Source of the DNA: Marichromatium gracile
Lineage (GTDB): Bacteria; Pseudomonadota; Gammaproteobacteria; Chromatiales; Chromatiaceae
Direction of reading: 5' to 3'
Assembly (NCBI RefSeq): GCF_004343155.1
Contig: NZ_SMDC01000010.1
Span: forward strand, 62,001-126,000
Length of the DNA stretch: 64,000 nt
Shown here piece after piece: positions 50,822 to 60,732 of this stretch. Every line of letters begins with the position of its first letter. Positions within the stretch are counted from its first letter, which is position 1. The position numbers were made by a program, and so were the translations under genes. The notes beneath the pieces were generated by a model. It saw only the letters and a program-made list of their open reading frames with translations. It was not told the DNA's origin and made no database searches.

Positions 50822-53017
50822 ATGAACGAGATCGCCTTCTGGATCGCCCCCGTCGCCGCGCTCACCGCGCTGGTGGTCGCGGCGCGCTTCTTCCGCGAGA
50901 TGCTTGCCGAGGAGCAGGGCAACGCGCGCATGCGCGAGATCGGCGACCATGTCCGCCACGGCGCCATGGCCTATCTGCGCCAGCAGTATCGGCTGATGCT
51001 GCTGGTGTTCGCGTTGCTCACCGCGCTGTTCGCGCTGCTCTCCTACGGGTTCGGGCTGCAGAGCACCTGGCTGCCGGCGACCTTTGTCTGCGGCGGGCTG
51101 TTCTCGGCGCTGGCCGGTTACATCGGCATGCAGACGGCCACCCGCGCGGCCACCCGCACCGCGGCGGCGGCACGCACCTCGCTGCCCCAGGCGCTGCGCA
51201 TCGCCTTTCGCAGCGGTGCGGTGATGGGGCTGGTGGTGGTCGGACTCGGACTCGGCAACATCGTCGTCTGGTTCGCCCTCGCCGACTGGTTGTTGCCGGC
51301 CGGAGAGGATGCCGGGGTGCGCATGGTGCTGGTCACCACCACGGTGTTGACCTTCGGCATGGGCGCCTCGATGCAGGCGCTGTTCGCCCGGGTCGGCGGC
51401 GGCATCTTCACCAAGGCCGCCGATGTCGGCGCCGATCTGGTCGGCAAGGTCGAGAGCGGCATCCCCGAGGACGACCCGCGCAACCCGGCGGTGATCGCCG
51501 ACAACGTCGGCGACAACGTCGGTGACGTCGCCGGCATGGGCGCCGACCTGTTCGAGTCCTACTGCGGCTCGATCCTCGCCGCCTGCGCCCTCGGCGCCGC
51601 GGCCTATGTCGGCGACCCGACGCTGCAGATCAAGGCGGTGGTGGCGCCGATCGCCATCGCCGGGCTCGGCGTGCTGCTGTCGATCCTCGGGGTCTTCCTG
51701 GTGCGCACCCGCGAGGGCGCCGACCAGCGCGCCCTGCTCGGCGCGCTCTCGCGCGGGGTCAATGCCGCCGCGGCGCTGATCGTCGTCGCCAGCGCGCTGC
51801 TGCTGTGGGCGCTCGGTGTCGCCAACCCCTGGGGGATCTGGGGCGCGGTGGTCAGCGGACTGCTCACCGGCATCGTCGTCGGTCGCGCCACCGAGTACTA
51901 CACCTCGCCGAGCTATGCGCCGACGCTGCACATCGCCCAGCAGGCCGAAGGCGGACCGGCGACGGCGATCATCGCCGGCATCGGGGTGGGGATGCTGTCG
52001 ACGGCGGTGCCCATCCTCGCCGTCGGCGCCGGCACCCTGGTCGCCTTCCTCTGCGCCTCGGGCTTCGACCCCGGGGCGCTCAACCAGGGGCTCTACGGCG
52101 TGGCGATCGCCGCCGTGGGGATGCTCTCGACGCTCGGCATCACCCTGGCGAGCGATGCCTACGGACCGATCGCCGACAATGCCGGCGGCAACGCCGAGAT
52201 GAGCGGCCTCGGCCCCGAGGTCCGCGCCCGCACCGACGCACTCGACGCCCTCGGCAACACCACCGCCGCCACCGGCAAGGGCTTCGCCATCGGCTCGGCG
52301 GCGCTCACCGCGCTGGCGCTGATCGCCTCCTATGTCGAGGTGGTGCGCATCGAGCTGATCCGCACCGGGGTCGTCACCCTCGAACTCGGTCACGAGGTGG
52401 TGGTCGCCACCGCCGGGGCGACCCTCGCCGACTTCATGACCTATTTCGACGTCACCCTGCTCAACCCCGCGGTGCTGGTGGCGGTGCTGCTCGGGGCGAT
52501 GGTCGCCTTCGTCTTCAGCGGGCTGACGGTGCAGGCGGTGGGGCGCGCAGCCGGGCTGATGGTCGAGGAGGTGCGCCGTCAGTTCCGCGCCGACCCCGGC
52601 ATCCTCGCCGGCACCTCGGAGCCGGACTACGAGCGCTGCGTGGCGATCTCGACGCTCGGTGCCCAGCGCGAGATGCTGGTGCCGGCGCTGATCGCGGTGA
52701 GCGCGCCGGTGGCGGTGAGTCTGCTGCTGGGGGTGGCGGGGGTGATCGGGCTGCTGGTCGGGGGGCTGTCGAGCGGTTTCGTGCTGGCGGTGTTCCTGTC
52801 GAACTCGGGCGGCGCCTGGGACAACGCCAAGAAATACATCGAGGCCGGTCACCACGGCGGCAAGAACTCACGCGCCCATCGCGCCTCGGTGATCGGCGAT
52901 ACCGTCGGCGATCCCTTCAAGGACACCTCGGGGCCGAGCCTCAACATCCTGGTCAAGCTGATGAGCGTGGTGGCCATCGTGATGGCAGGGGTGAGCACCA
53001 GCCACAGCCTGTTGTGA
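50822..53017 (+). CDS. hppA: Membrane-bound ion-translocating pyrophosphatase, K+-dependent type
   Basis: Couples pyrophosphate hydrolysis to pumping of H+ or Na+. The 731-residue protein has some 16 helices and the family motifs: [11 protein letters not shown] with [14 protein letters not shown]-type Asp clusters near 200-235, and [14 protein letters not shown] near 450. The residue after GNTT is Ala (Ala482, [10 protein letters not shown]) where K+-independent proton pumps have Lys (GNTTKA), which puts it in the K+-dependent class; that class contains both H+ and Na+ pumps and I cannot choose. In phototrophs the enzyme links PPi turnover with membrane energisation. Confidence 0.94.
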   Translation: MNEIAFWIAPVAALTALVVAARFFREMLAEEQGNARMREIGDHVRHGAMAYLRQQYRLMLLVFALLTALFALLSYGFGLQSTWLPATFVCGGLFSALAGYIGMQTATRAATRTAAAARTSLPQALRIAFRSGAVMGLVVVGLGLGNIVVWFALADWLLPAGEDAGVRMVLVTTTVLTFGMGASMQALFARVGGGIFTKAADVGADLVGKVESGIPEDDPRNPAVIADNVGDNVGDVAGMGADLFESYCGSILAACALGAAAYVGDPTLQIKAVVAPIAIAGLGVLLSILGVFLVRTREGADQRALLGALSRGVNAAAALIVVASALLLWALGVANPWGIWGAVVSGLLTGIVVGRATEYYTSPSYAPTLHIAQQAEGGPATAIIAGIGVGMLSTAVPILAVGAGTLVAFLCASGFDPGALNQGLYGVAIAAVGMLSTLGITLASDAYGPIADNAGGNAEMSGLGPEVRARTDALDALGNTTAATGKGFAIGSAALTALALIASYVEVVRIELIRTGVVTLELGHEVVVATAGATLADFMTYFDVTLLNPAVLVAVLLGAMVAFVFSGLTVQAVGRAAGLMVEEVRRQFRADPGILAGTSEPDYERCVAISTLGAQREMLVPALIAVSAPVAVSLLLGVAGVIGLLVGGLSSGFVLAVFLSNSGGAWDNAKKYIEAGHHGGKNSRAHRASVIGDTVGDPFKDTSGPSLNILVKLMSVVAIVMAGVSTSHSLL

Positions 53018-53028
53018 GCGGCGGGGCG

Positions 53029-53050
53029 CCCGGCCCGAGGGGGGCCGGGC
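53029..53050. terminator. Perfect 9-bp hairpin between convergent hppA and the nif cluster
   Basis: Arms GCCCGGCCC (53029-53037) and GGGCCGGGC (53042-53050), 4-nt loop. It fills the 42-bp gap between convergent transcription units and could end both. No U-tract on either strand. Confidence 0.55.
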
Positions 53051-53059
53051 GGGGTCGGT

Positions 53060-53371
53060 CTAGATGTGGGTCGAGAGCGGAGCCTCGTGGGCCAGCGGCT
53101 CGCCCAGCTCGTCCCAGCTGAACAGGTTGAAGGCGCGATGACCGTTGTGATCGAGCACCCGCAGGTCGTCGGTCTCGGTAAAACCGTTGGTGACCTTGCG
53201 GAAGTGGCCGCCATAACGCTGTTCGGCCAACTCCAGCGGGATCTCATAGGCGAGAAACTTGGGGATCCCCTTGTTGTTGAGCCGCTCGAGCAGCTTCGGA
53301 TTCTCGATCGAGTCGTAAGAGGTCAGGATCACGATCGGGCCGTTTCCGGTCAGAAGCATGGCGCATTTCAT
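53060..53371 (-). CDS. Small cytosolic protein of unknown function, distal end of the nif cluster
   Basis: A 103-residue protein, [19 protein letters not shown] at the start, then [23 protein letters not shown] and [25 protein letters not shown]. It looks like a compact alpha/beta protein; I recognise no catalytic motif. The ATG at 53371 has a GGGGAG site 6 nt upstream. A 161-bp gap with no clear sigma-54 site separates it from the upstream gene of the cluster. Position suggests, but does not prove, a nitrogen-fixation role. Confidence 0.75.
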   Translation of the reverse strand: MKCAMLLTGNGPIVILTSYDSIENPKLLERLNNKGIPKFLAYEIPLELAEQRYGGHFRKVTNGFTETDDLRVLDHNGHRAFNLFSWDELGEPLAHEAPLSTHI

Positions 53372-53532
53372 AACCAACTCCCCTGGTTGACCGCCCGCGC
53401 GGGCGCGGTGCGGTGCGGTAATGAAGGCAGGACTGCCTGTCGGGTCGGCATGCGCAAACCGGCATGCCTCCGTGGCCCGATTCTAGCACCGCCTCAAAAC
53501 CTCGGGGCCGCAGTCGATCGCAAACCTGCGGG

Positions 53533-54477
53533 TCAGACACCATACGGATCTCGATACCAGTCACGCAGCACTTGCAGGTCACGCGCCGGCAGATAGTCGT
53601 AGGCGCCCATCAGATCGGCATGCACCGCCTCGACCAGTTGGTGCGACACCCGCGGGCTGGTCAGCATGTGGAAGTACCAGGCGAAGGGATAGCCCAGGCG
53701 GCGGTCGAAGGCGTGGAGCTGGTTGGCCAGCGCCGTGCCGCGCATGCCCTCGCCGACGGTGAGCGGCGGGGCGGCGGCGCAGGCCGCCACCGGTCGGGCG
53801 CTGCCGCGTCCTCCGCCATCGCGCACCGCGACAATCCAATGGTGACAGAGCTGCGCCTGTTCACCGGCGGAGCTGCGCGCCCAGTCGGCGAAGAAGCGCC
53901 GCAACCCGGCGTCGTGCTCCTCCAGGGTGTCGAGACGCAGCAACCGTCGGAACACCAGTCGCGGCGCCCCCACCGGCTCGGGCTCGACCTTGGGGACATC
54001 GACCGGGTCGATGAACTCGCCGAGCCCCTCGGGGAACCAGTCGGGATCGGTCAGTGGGCGCTCGAACACCTCCTGAAGCTCCTCGACCTCGATCTGGATG
54101 GCGGCATCGGGGCTGTGCCCGGTGGCAACGGTCAGGTAATGGGTGCGACCCTCGACCCGGGTGGCGAACAGACGCCCCTGCGGCAGCTCGTCGAGCATCT
54201 GCTCCAGATCACCGCCGGCGGCGGCGAGCGCCGCCTCGGCCCAGGGGCGGATCTGTTCGGCCACCCGCTCACCGTCGAGATCGACCACGCCGCCGAGCCG
54301 ATACCAGCCGCCGCGGGTGAGGACGTGGCGCAGCGGCCAGGCCGGGAACAGCCGTTGGAGTGTCCTGACCAGGGACCCGATCCCGCCCTCGGGCGGACAG
54401 TCCTGACAGTGCCGTGCGACGGCGAGTTCGAGTTCGGCGACAGGCGGGTGGACGGTGGTGCTGGCGATCATCGTCAT
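53533..54477 (-). CDS. Uncharacterised protein in the nif cluster
   Basis: A 314-residue soluble protein without a signal peptide. The N-terminal part has HCQDCPPEGGIGSLVRTLQRLFPAWPLRHVLTRGGWYRLGG, the C-terminal part CHHWIVAVRDGG, GMRGTALANQLHAFDRRLGYPFAWYFHMLTSPRVSH and YDYLPARDLQVLRDWY. I know no named domain in it. The start is ambiguous: the ATG at 54477 or the one two codons later. It lies 47 bp after the 87-residue gene and on the same strand, so it likely belongs to the nif transcript. Function unknown. Confidence 0.72.
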   Translation of the reverse strand: MTMIASTTVHPPVAELELAVARHCQDCPPEGGIGSLVRTLQRLFPAWPLRHVLTRGGWYRLGGVVDLDGERVAEQIRPWAEAALAAAGGDLEQMLDELPQGRLFATRVEGRTHYLTVATGHSPDAAIQIEVEELQEVFERPLTDPDWFPEGLGEFIDPVDVPKVEPEPVGAPRLVFRRLLRLDTLEEHDAGLRRFFADWARSSAGEQAQLCHHWIVAVRDGGGRGSARPVAACAAAPPLTVGEGMRGTALANQLHAFDRRLGYPFAWYFHMLTSPRVSHQLVEAVHADLMGAYDYLPARDLQVLRDWYRDPYGV

Positions 54478-54523
54478 CGGACTGGACTCGATTCGGTGAC
54501 AGGAGCACGGGCCGGCCCCCGGC

Positions 54524-54787
54524 TCATGCGTGGGTGGCGAGCAGCAACCCGCTGGCCTCGGCCGGATCATCGGTCAGGGCGGCGCAACCCGAGGCGCCGG
54601 CGCCGACCAGATAGAGGCTCACCCCGGGCAGCTCGCGATAGGGCTCGCGGACGCCGACCTCATCCTCCAGACAGAGGGTGAAGTGCAGCTCGTCGAAACT
54701 CTCGCGCAGCGCCTGCACGGCCTGCGCGTTGACACCGATGCGCGAGACCACGGCAACGACCTGCTCGATCCGCTCGGGCGCGATCAT
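54524..54787 (-). CDS. Small nif-cluster protein (DUF6129-like), coupled to nifY
   Basis: An 87-residue protein: IERQ-like helix ERIEQVVAVVSRIGVNAQAVQALRESFDELHFTLCLEDEVG, then a short beta region ending GVSLYLVGAGASGCAALTDDPAEASGLLLATHA. It overlaps the nifY stop codon (ATGA). A small ORF in this place is common in nif clusters of gammaproteobacteria (for example ORF1 behind nifY in Azotobacter). The family tag is from memory and tentative. Function unknown. Confidence 0.78.
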   Translation of the reverse strand: MIAPERIEQVVAVVSRIGVNAQAVQALRESFDELHFTLCLEDEVGVREPYRELPGVSLYLVGAGASGCAALTDDPAEASGLLLATHA

Positions 54788-55470
54788 GCCGCGCCCCCGC
54801 TCCGGGCGCCCGCCTGCCCCATCGCCTTGGCCAGCCACGGCGGGACATGCCCGGCGAGAACGCCCTGCAGCTCGCGCAAGTGCGCACGCGCCTCGCCGCC
54901 ATCGGCGACGCGGATCGGATGGACGTCGACCTTGACCACCTTGGCCGCGGCCGGTCCCCCGATCGAGGCGACGTAGAGCAGCTGACAGTCGGCGATCAGA
55001 CCGGCGCGATAGCTGTTGCGATCGTCCTCGGCCTGACTGTCGTCGATCTCACGGACCTCGATCAGCCGCATCGCCTCGGCCGAGACCTGATAGACCAGGA
55101 AGCGTCGCGCCGCGCCGAAATGGCCGTCGAGCTGCTCACCCGAGTCCGAGGCGCAGGCGACCCGGATCGAGTCCGGCAACTCACCCTCGGCATAGGGCTC
55201 GGGCAGCGGCGGCGGCTGGGTCTCGCCGGCCTCGCCCTTGAGGATGGCGAGCGCATCCCTGAGACGCTCGGGCTCGAGGTCGGCGAGCGCGCCGTCGGCA
55301 CCCTGGCGCAGATCGCGCAATCGCAGACGATCGAGCTTGTCGGCGGTCGGCGGCAGTCCCAGGGTGGTCTCGAGCACGCGCAGCAGGCGCGCGACATCGA
55401 TCTCGGGGAGGATGCGGGCGGCGAGCCCGATACGCAGCGCGATGTCGTCGGAGAGTGGTACGACGGTCAT
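54784..55470 (-). CDS. nifY: Dinitrogenase iron-molybdenum cofactor-binding protein (NifY/NafY family)
   Basis: A 228-residue protein. Residues about 1-85 form a helical N-terminal domain (ILPEIDVARLLRVLETTLGLPPTADKLDRLRLRDLR) as in NafY/NifY, and residues about 100-215 the NifX/NifY-type cofactor-binding domain (IRVACASDSGEQLDGHFGAARRFLVYQV, YRAGLIADCQLLYVASIGGPAAAKVVKVDVHPI). These proteins bind FeMo-co or apo-dinitrogenase during maturation. The start is the ATG at 55470 after GGGAGT. In the order nifT-ferredoxin-nifY-small ORF. Confidence 0.9.
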   Translation of the reverse strand: MTVVPLSDDIALRIGLAARILPEIDVARLLRVLETTLGLPPTADKLDRLRLRDLRQGADGALADLEPERLRDALAILKGEAGETQPPPLPEPYAEGELPDSIRVACASDSGEQLDGHFGAARRFLVYQVSAEAMRLIEVREIDDSQAEDDRNSYRAGLIADCQLLYVASIGGPAAAKVVKVDVHPIRVADGGEARAHLRELQGVLAGHVPPWLAKAMGQAGARSGGAA

Positions 55471-55532
55471 GAGGGTGACTCCCTGGTGTTGGCGGGGCCC
55501 GTCCCGATGCGCCGGGACGGGCCGGATCCGGC

Positions 55533-55733
55533 TCAGGCCGGGACGATGCAGTCCTCTTCCATGCAGGCGTCGAGACACTGCGGCATCCCCGGTTCGCCCT
55601 CGCCATCGCACTCGGTACAGGTTGCGGCGTCGATCCGGTAGACCCCCTTCCAGGGGCTGATCGACTGGTTCGGGCAGGCCTGCTGGCAGTCGCCGCAGGC
55701 GGTGCACAGGTCGCGCAGGATTTGATAGGCCAT
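55533..55733 (-). CDS. fdxN: 2[4Fe-4S] ferredoxin of the nif cluster
   Basis: A 66-residue ferredoxin. The first cluster motif is CTACGDCQQAC (Cys10, 13, 16, 20). The second is Cys39-x2-Cys42, a 10-residue insertion, then Cys53-x3-Cys57, with an extra Cys62: the spaced type found beside nif genes. A likely electron carrier to NifH or in cofactor assembly. A strong GAGGAGGT lies 8 nt before the ATG at 55733. Flanked by nifT and nifY. Confidence 0.93.
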   Translation of the reverse strand: MAYQILRDLCTACGDCQQACPNQSISPWKGVYRIDAATCTECDGEGEPGMPQCLDACMEEDCIVPA

Positions 55734-55757
55734 GATTGGGTACCTCCTCAGGGCGGT

Positions 55758-55976
55758 TCAGTCGTCCACGCGGCGAAAGCGCAGCGTCGTGGGGAAGCTC
55801 GGCGGCGGGCTGATCGGGTCGATGTACCAGCGCGAGCCGTCGGTCAACGCCACCTCCCCGCCCCAGCGCTCGGCGCTGTCCTGTTCGACCGAGGCGATGG
55901 TCTCCTCCATGTCCTTCTTGGCGACATAGAAGAGCAGCGCCCCGGTTTCATTCTTGCGGATCATCACGTTAGGCAT
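55758..55976 (-). CDS. nifT: Nitrogen fixation protein NifT/FixU
   Basis: 72 residues, full length. The start MPNVMIRKNETGALLFYVAKKD and the middle WGGEVALTDGSRWYID are those of NifT/FixU. Its role is not settled; deletion has little effect in some species. Start ATG at 55976; the longer frame upstream runs through repeat sequence. It is 311 bp from nifK, further than usual, because a repeat element lies between. Confidence 0.95.
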   Translation of the reverse strand: MPNVMIRKNETGALLFYVAKKDMEETIASVEQDSAERWGGEVALTDGSRWYIDPISPPPSFPTTLRFRRVDD

Positions 55977-56008
55977 CGGTTTCGCCTTGTCTGCGATGCG
56001 GCGGGAAA

Positions 56009-56282
56009 AACCGCGAAGACGCGAAGAGCACCAAGAGCACCTACCCCGTCCACGGTATTCGGTTTCCAGGCTCTCCGGCCCGCGCGCATCTGATGGATCG
56101 GCACACATGGGGTGCTTACAGACCTGCTTCTGTTTCGCTCCGGGCGACCTTGCGAACAGCCTTTGCGTCCACCAAGAGTCGGGCGAGCGATGGTCGGCAG
56201 CGCACCCCACGTGCGTGGCTCGACCGCGAAGGCAGCGGGACGCGCCCATCACACCTTTGCGTCCTTGGCGCCTTCGCGGTTC
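56009..56282. repeat. Inverted-repeat element between nifK and nifT
   Basis: Left arm AACCGCGAAGACGCGAAG... at 56009-56037 and right arm at 56251-56282, whose reverse complement reads GAACCGCGAAGGCGCCAAGG then ACGCAAAGGTG. The arms are imperfect inverted copies of the same family as at 57928-58040 and 22029-22047. The 210 bp between them hold no gene, only another half word (GCCTTTGCGTCCACCAAGAG, about 56159). Confidence 0.85.
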
Positions 56283-56286
56283 CAGG

Positions 56287-57858
56287 TCAGCGCACCAGGT
56301 CGTAGTTGAAGTCGGTCACGCCCATCTCGCGCGTCTCCTCGTCGAGGCGCTCGAGCACCGCGTTGACCAGGGTGGTGAGGATGTACATCGCGCCCTCGTA
56401 GCCCATGGTGGTCATGCGGTGGAGGTGGTGACGGTCGAAGATCGGGAAGCCGATGCGGATCAGCGGCACCTCGGCGTCCTTGCCCTTGTGCAGGGTGTCG
56501 CGCTGGATGAACTTGCCGTAGCTGTTGCCGATCAGGAAGTCGGGCTTGTCGGTGAAGCACAGCGAACGCAGGTGCCAGAGGTCGTGGTTGACGTAGACCT
56601 TGCCGGAGGCGCCGTAGGGCGACTCGGCGAGCAGCTTCTCGACGGCCTTCTTCCAGCGCTTGTTGGCGTGGCTGCAGAGGATGTGGGTCGGCTCGGCGCC
56701 CAGCTCCATGAGGAACTGGGTCATGCCCATGACGAAGTCGGCGTCACCGTAGAGCGCGAACTTCTTGCCGTGCAGCCAGGTGTGGCTGTCGGTCATCATG
56801 TCGACCAGACGGCCGCGCTCGCGGGTCAGCGACTCGGGGATCGGCTTGCCGGTGAGCTCGGAGACCTTCATCAGGAAGTCGTCGGTCCACGCCAGCCCCA
56901 TCGGGATGTTGAGCGCCGGGACATCGTGCTTCCAGGTCTGCTGGGTGAACTTCTTGGTCTTGACCAGCTGCCAGGGCTGCAGCAACAGGGTGTCGACGGC
57001 GTTGGGCGCATCCTTGACCTCGGCGATCGAGGTGCCGCCGTCGTACATCCGGAATTCACCGTCGGCCGGGGTATCGAGCACCTCGGCGGGATCGCACAGC
57101 AGGCTGTAGTCGACCCCCATCTCCTGCATCATCCGGTGCATCACCCGGTAGTTGCCGAGATAGGTCTCGAAGCCCGGCACCAGGTTGATCTTGCCGTTGG
57201 AGCCGACGACCTTGTCCTCCATCGCGTTGAGGGTGAAGTAGCGCTGGATGCCCTCGAACATGTTGTCCCAGCCGGTGGTGTGGCTGCCGACGAAGCTCGG
57301 GGTGTGGGCAAAGGGCACCGGGAAGTCCTCGGGGACGTGACCTTCCTTGCGCGCGTTGCCGATGAAGGCGTTGAGATCGTCACCGATGACCTCGGCCATG
57401 CAGGTGGTGGAGACGGCGATCATCTCCGGCTTGTAGAGCGCGCGGGCGTTCTCCAGCCCGTCGAACATGTTCTTCTGGCCGCCGAACACCGCCGCGTCCT
57501 CGGTCATCGAGTCCGAGACACAGGCCACCGGCTCCTTGAAGTGACGGTTGAAGTAGGTGCGGAAGTAGGCCACGCAGCCCTGCGAGCCGTGCACATAGGG
57601 CAGCGTCTTCTCGAAGCCGAGCGAGCAGAGCACCGCACCGAGCGGCTGACAGGCCTTGGCCGGGTTGATGGTCAGCGCCTCGCGCTTGAAGTTGAGTTCC
57701 TGGTACTCCTCGGTGGTGGTCCAGGCGAAGGTCTCCTCGATCTTCTCGGGCGAGGCGACCTCCTCGACGGTCTCGCGCTTGTTGGCGAGGCTCTCGACAT
57801 AGTCCGCGTCGCGGAACAGCGGATAACAGGGCTTGATGTTGTCGACGGTCTGGCTCAT
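56287..57858 (-). CDS. nifK: Nitrogenase molybdenum-iron protein beta chain
   Basis: Beta subunit of dinitrogenase, carrying half of the P-cluster. The 523-residue protein has the P-cluster cysteines at the Azotobacter positions: Cys70 (AKACQPLGA), Cys95 (GSQGCVAYF) and Cys153 (STTCMAEVIG). The typical N-terminus MSQTVDNIKPCYPLFRDADY and C-terminus FNYDLVR are complete. Start ATG at 57858 after CAGGAGC. Between nifD and nifK lies a 201-bp gap with a repeat element, longer than the usual short spacer. Confidence 0.98.
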   Translation of the reverse strand: MSQTVDNIKPCYPLFRDADYVESLANKRETVEEVASPEKIEETFAWTTTEEYQELNFKREALTINPAKACQPLGAVLCSLGFEKTLPYVHGSQGCVAYFRTYFNRHFKEPVACVSDSMTEDAAVFGGQKNMFDGLENARALYKPEMIAVSTTCMAEVIGDDLNAFIGNARKEGHVPEDFPVPFAHTPSFVGSHTTGWDNMFEGIQRYFTLNAMEDKVVGSNGKINLVPGFETYLGNYRVMHRMMQEMGVDYSLLCDPAEVLDTPADGEFRMYDGGTSIAEVKDAPNAVDTLLLQPWQLVKTKKFTQQTWKHDVPALNIPMGLAWTDDFLMKVSELTGKPIPESLTRERGRLVDMMTDSHTWLHGKKFALYGDADFVMGMTQFLMELGAEPTHILCSHANKRWKKAVEKLLAESPYGASGKVYVNHDLWHLRSLCFTDKPDFLIGNSYGKFIQRDTLHKGKDAEVPLIRIGFPIFDRHHLHRMTTMGYEGAMYILTTLVNAVLERLDEETREMGVTDFNYDLVR

Positions 57859-57927
57859 GGCTTGTGCTCCTGCCGCGCCGCAAATCCGCGGACGACGGCA
57901 TCGGGTCCTGGGAAAGAGAAGGTCTTG

Positions 57928-58040
57928 AACCGCAAAGACGCAAAGGACACCAAGGGATGCTGGCAGGTCGGCTGGCTCCACCGCACGGCAGAAGGCCAAA
58001 CCTTGGTGGACACCTTTGCGCCCTTCGCGCCTTGGCGGTT
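57928..58040. repeat. Inverted-repeat element between nifD and nifK
   Basis: Left arm at 57928-57955 (AACCGCAAAGACGCAAAGG, then ACACCAAGG) and right arm at 58001-58040 whose reverse complement reads AACCGCCAAGGCGCGAAGG, GCGCAAAGG, TGTCCACCAAGG. As RNA in the nifD-nifK message the arms could pair into a long hairpin. Same family as 56009-56282 and 22029-22047. Confidence 0.88.
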
Positions 58041-58059
58041 GATCTACTGCAGTGCTGCC

Positions 58060-59541
58060 TCAGGCGCTGGCGGCGGTCGCCTCGGTCTCGGCCGCGGCCG
58101 GCTTGAGCCAGGGGGCCTGCATGCTGTTCCAGCAGGGGTTGTTGACGGTCATGTCCATGTCGCGGGCGAAGATGGCGAAACCGTCGTAGCCGTGATACGG
58201 ACCCGAGTAGTCCCAGGAGTGCATCTGACGGAAGGGCACGCCCATCTTCTGGAAGATGTACTTCTCCTTGATGCCGGAGCCGATCAGGTCGGGCTTGACG
58301 CGCTTGACGAACTCCTCGAACTCGTAGCCGGTGACGTCGTCGTAGAGCAGGGTCGCGTTGTCGACCTCCTTGATGGTGCGGTCGTAGTCGTCGTTGTGGG
58401 CGAACTCGTAACCGGTGCCGACGACCTCCATGCCGAGGTCCTCGTAGGCGCCGATGACGTGACGCGGACGCAGCCCGCCGACATAGAGCATCACCTTCTT
58501 GCCCTCGAGGCGCGGACGGTACTTGGCGATCACCGCCTCGTACTCGGCCTGGTACTTCTCGATGACCTTCTCGGCGTTGGCCTGGATGGTCTCGTCGAAG
58601 AAGGCGGCGATCTTGCGCAGCGACTCGGCGATCTTGGTCGGACCGAAGAAGTTGTACTCCATCCACGGGATGCTGTACTTCTCCTCCATGTAGCGGCTGA
58701 TGTAGTTCATCGAGCGGTAGCAGTGGATCAGGTTGAGCTTGACCTTGGGGGTCAGCTCCATCTCCGGCAGGGTGCCGTCGCCCGACCACTGCGCGACCAC
58801 CCGCAGCCCCATCTCCTCGAGCAGGATGCGCGAGGACCAGGCATCACCGCCGATGTTGTAGTCACCGATGATGGCCACATCGTAGGGGGTCGACTCGAAC
58901 GCCTGATCGTCGCGATTGCCGAGCACGTGATCGCGGATCGCGTCGTTGGCGATGTGATGGCCGAGCGACTGCGACACGCCGCGGAAGCCCTCGCAGCGCA
59001 CCGGCACCACCGGCTTGCCGTGCTCCTTGGTCTTCTTCTTGGCCACCGCCTCGATGTCGTCGCCGATCAGGCCGATCGGACACTCCGACTGCACGCTCAC
59101 GCCCTTGACCAGGGGGAAGAGCTGCTCGATCTCGTCGATCAGCTTCTCGAGCTTCTTGTCCCCGCCGAAGACGATGTCCTTCTCCTGGAAGTCGGAGGTG
59201 AAGTTCATCGTGCCGAAGGTGTTCACCCCGGTGTGGCCGGTGTAGTAGTTGCGACGACCGGCGCGCGAATAGGCACCGCACCCGACCGGGCCGTGGGAGA
59301 TGTGCACCATGTCCTTGATCGGACCCCACACCACGCCCTTGGAGCCGGCGTAGGCACAGCCGCGGATGGTCATCACGCCGGGCTGCGACTTGCGGTTGGA
59401 GATGATGCACTTCTTCGACTGCTCGACCGACTGGTCGTTGGCCGCGAGATGCTTGGCGCGATCCTTCCGCGCCTTGTCGGGATAGGCCTCGAGCACCTCT
59501 TGGATGAGGGCCTTGGTCTCTTCGAGGGTCATGTTCGACAT
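58060..59541 (-). CDS. nifD: Nitrogenase molybdenum-iron protein alpha chain
   Basis: Alpha subunit, holding the FeMo cofactor. The 493-residue protein keeps all key residues at Azotobacter numbering: P-cluster Cys62, Cys88 and Cys154; FeMo-co environment Gln191 and His195 (SQSLGHH), the cofactor cysteine in [11 protein letters not shown] (about 276) and the histidine in [17 protein letters not shown] (about 440). Mo-nitrogenase rather than V or Fe type, by length and lack of a VnfG/AnfG gene. Start ATG at 59541; 117 bp after nifH. Confidence 0.98.
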   Translation of the reverse strand: MSNMTLEETKALIQEVLEAYPDKARKDRAKHLAANDQSVEQSKKCIISNRKSQPGVMTIRGCAYAGSKGVVWGPIKDMVHISHGPVGCGAYSRAGRRNYYTGHTGVNTFGTMNFTSDFQEKDIVFGGDKKLEKLIDEIEQLFPLVKGVSVQSECPIGLIGDDIEAVAKKKTKEHGKPVVPVRCEGFRGVSQSLGHHIANDAIRDHVLGNRDDQAFESTPYDVAIIGDYNIGGDAWSSRILLEEMGLRVVAQWSGDGTLPEMELTPKVKLNLIHCYRSMNYISRYMEEKYSIPWMEYNFFGPTKIAESLRKIAAFFDETIQANAEKVIEKYQAEYEAVIAKYRPRLEGKKVMLYVGGLRPRHVIGAYEDLGMEVVGTGYEFAHNDDYDRTIKEVDNATLLYDDVTGYEFEEFVKRVKPDLIGSGIKEKYIFQKMGVPFRQMHSWDYSGPYHGYDGFAIFARDMDMTVNNPCWNSMQAPWLKPAAAETEATAASA

Positions 59542-59657
59542 GCTGTGTCCTCTATACGGCGCCGCGGCCAATCCGCCGACGGTCGCGCGGTGAGAAACGC
59601 TGGGGGACAGGACGTCGCCGACGGCGGCGCGTCCGCGCGATGGCTCGGGACTGGGCT

Positions 59658-60599
<942 letters not shown>

Positions 60600-60602
60600 T
60601 CA

Positions 60603-60618
60603 AGCAGCCACCGTGCCA
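60603..60618 (-). promoter_or_regulatory. Sigma-54 (-24/-12) promoter of nifH
   Basis: Minus strand TGGCACGGTGGCTGCT: GG at -24 and GC at -12 with exactly ten bases between, agreeing with the TGGCACG-N4-TTGC(A/T) consensus at all invariant positions (one mismatch in the TTGC part). 64 bp from the nifH start codon. Confidence 0.9.
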
Positions 60619-60716
60619 ACATCGATAAAACGACCTACCGCATTGATTGGGCTCGATTATTCAACACCCCTCGGGCAGAGACCGGATGGTCGTATCCACG
60701 ACAAAGCCGCAGGGGC

Positions 60717-60732
60717 TGTATGGATAGCAACA
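60717..60732. promoter_or_regulatory. NifA upstream activator site, overlapping the draT start codon
   Basis: TGTATGGATAGCAACA is a perfect TGT-N10-ACA NifA-binding site. It lies about 100-115 bp upstream of the nifH sigma-54 promoter, a standard distance for DNA looping. The draT ATG (60720-60722) is inside it, so NifA bound here could also hinder draT expression from any promoter upstream. Confidence 0.8.
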
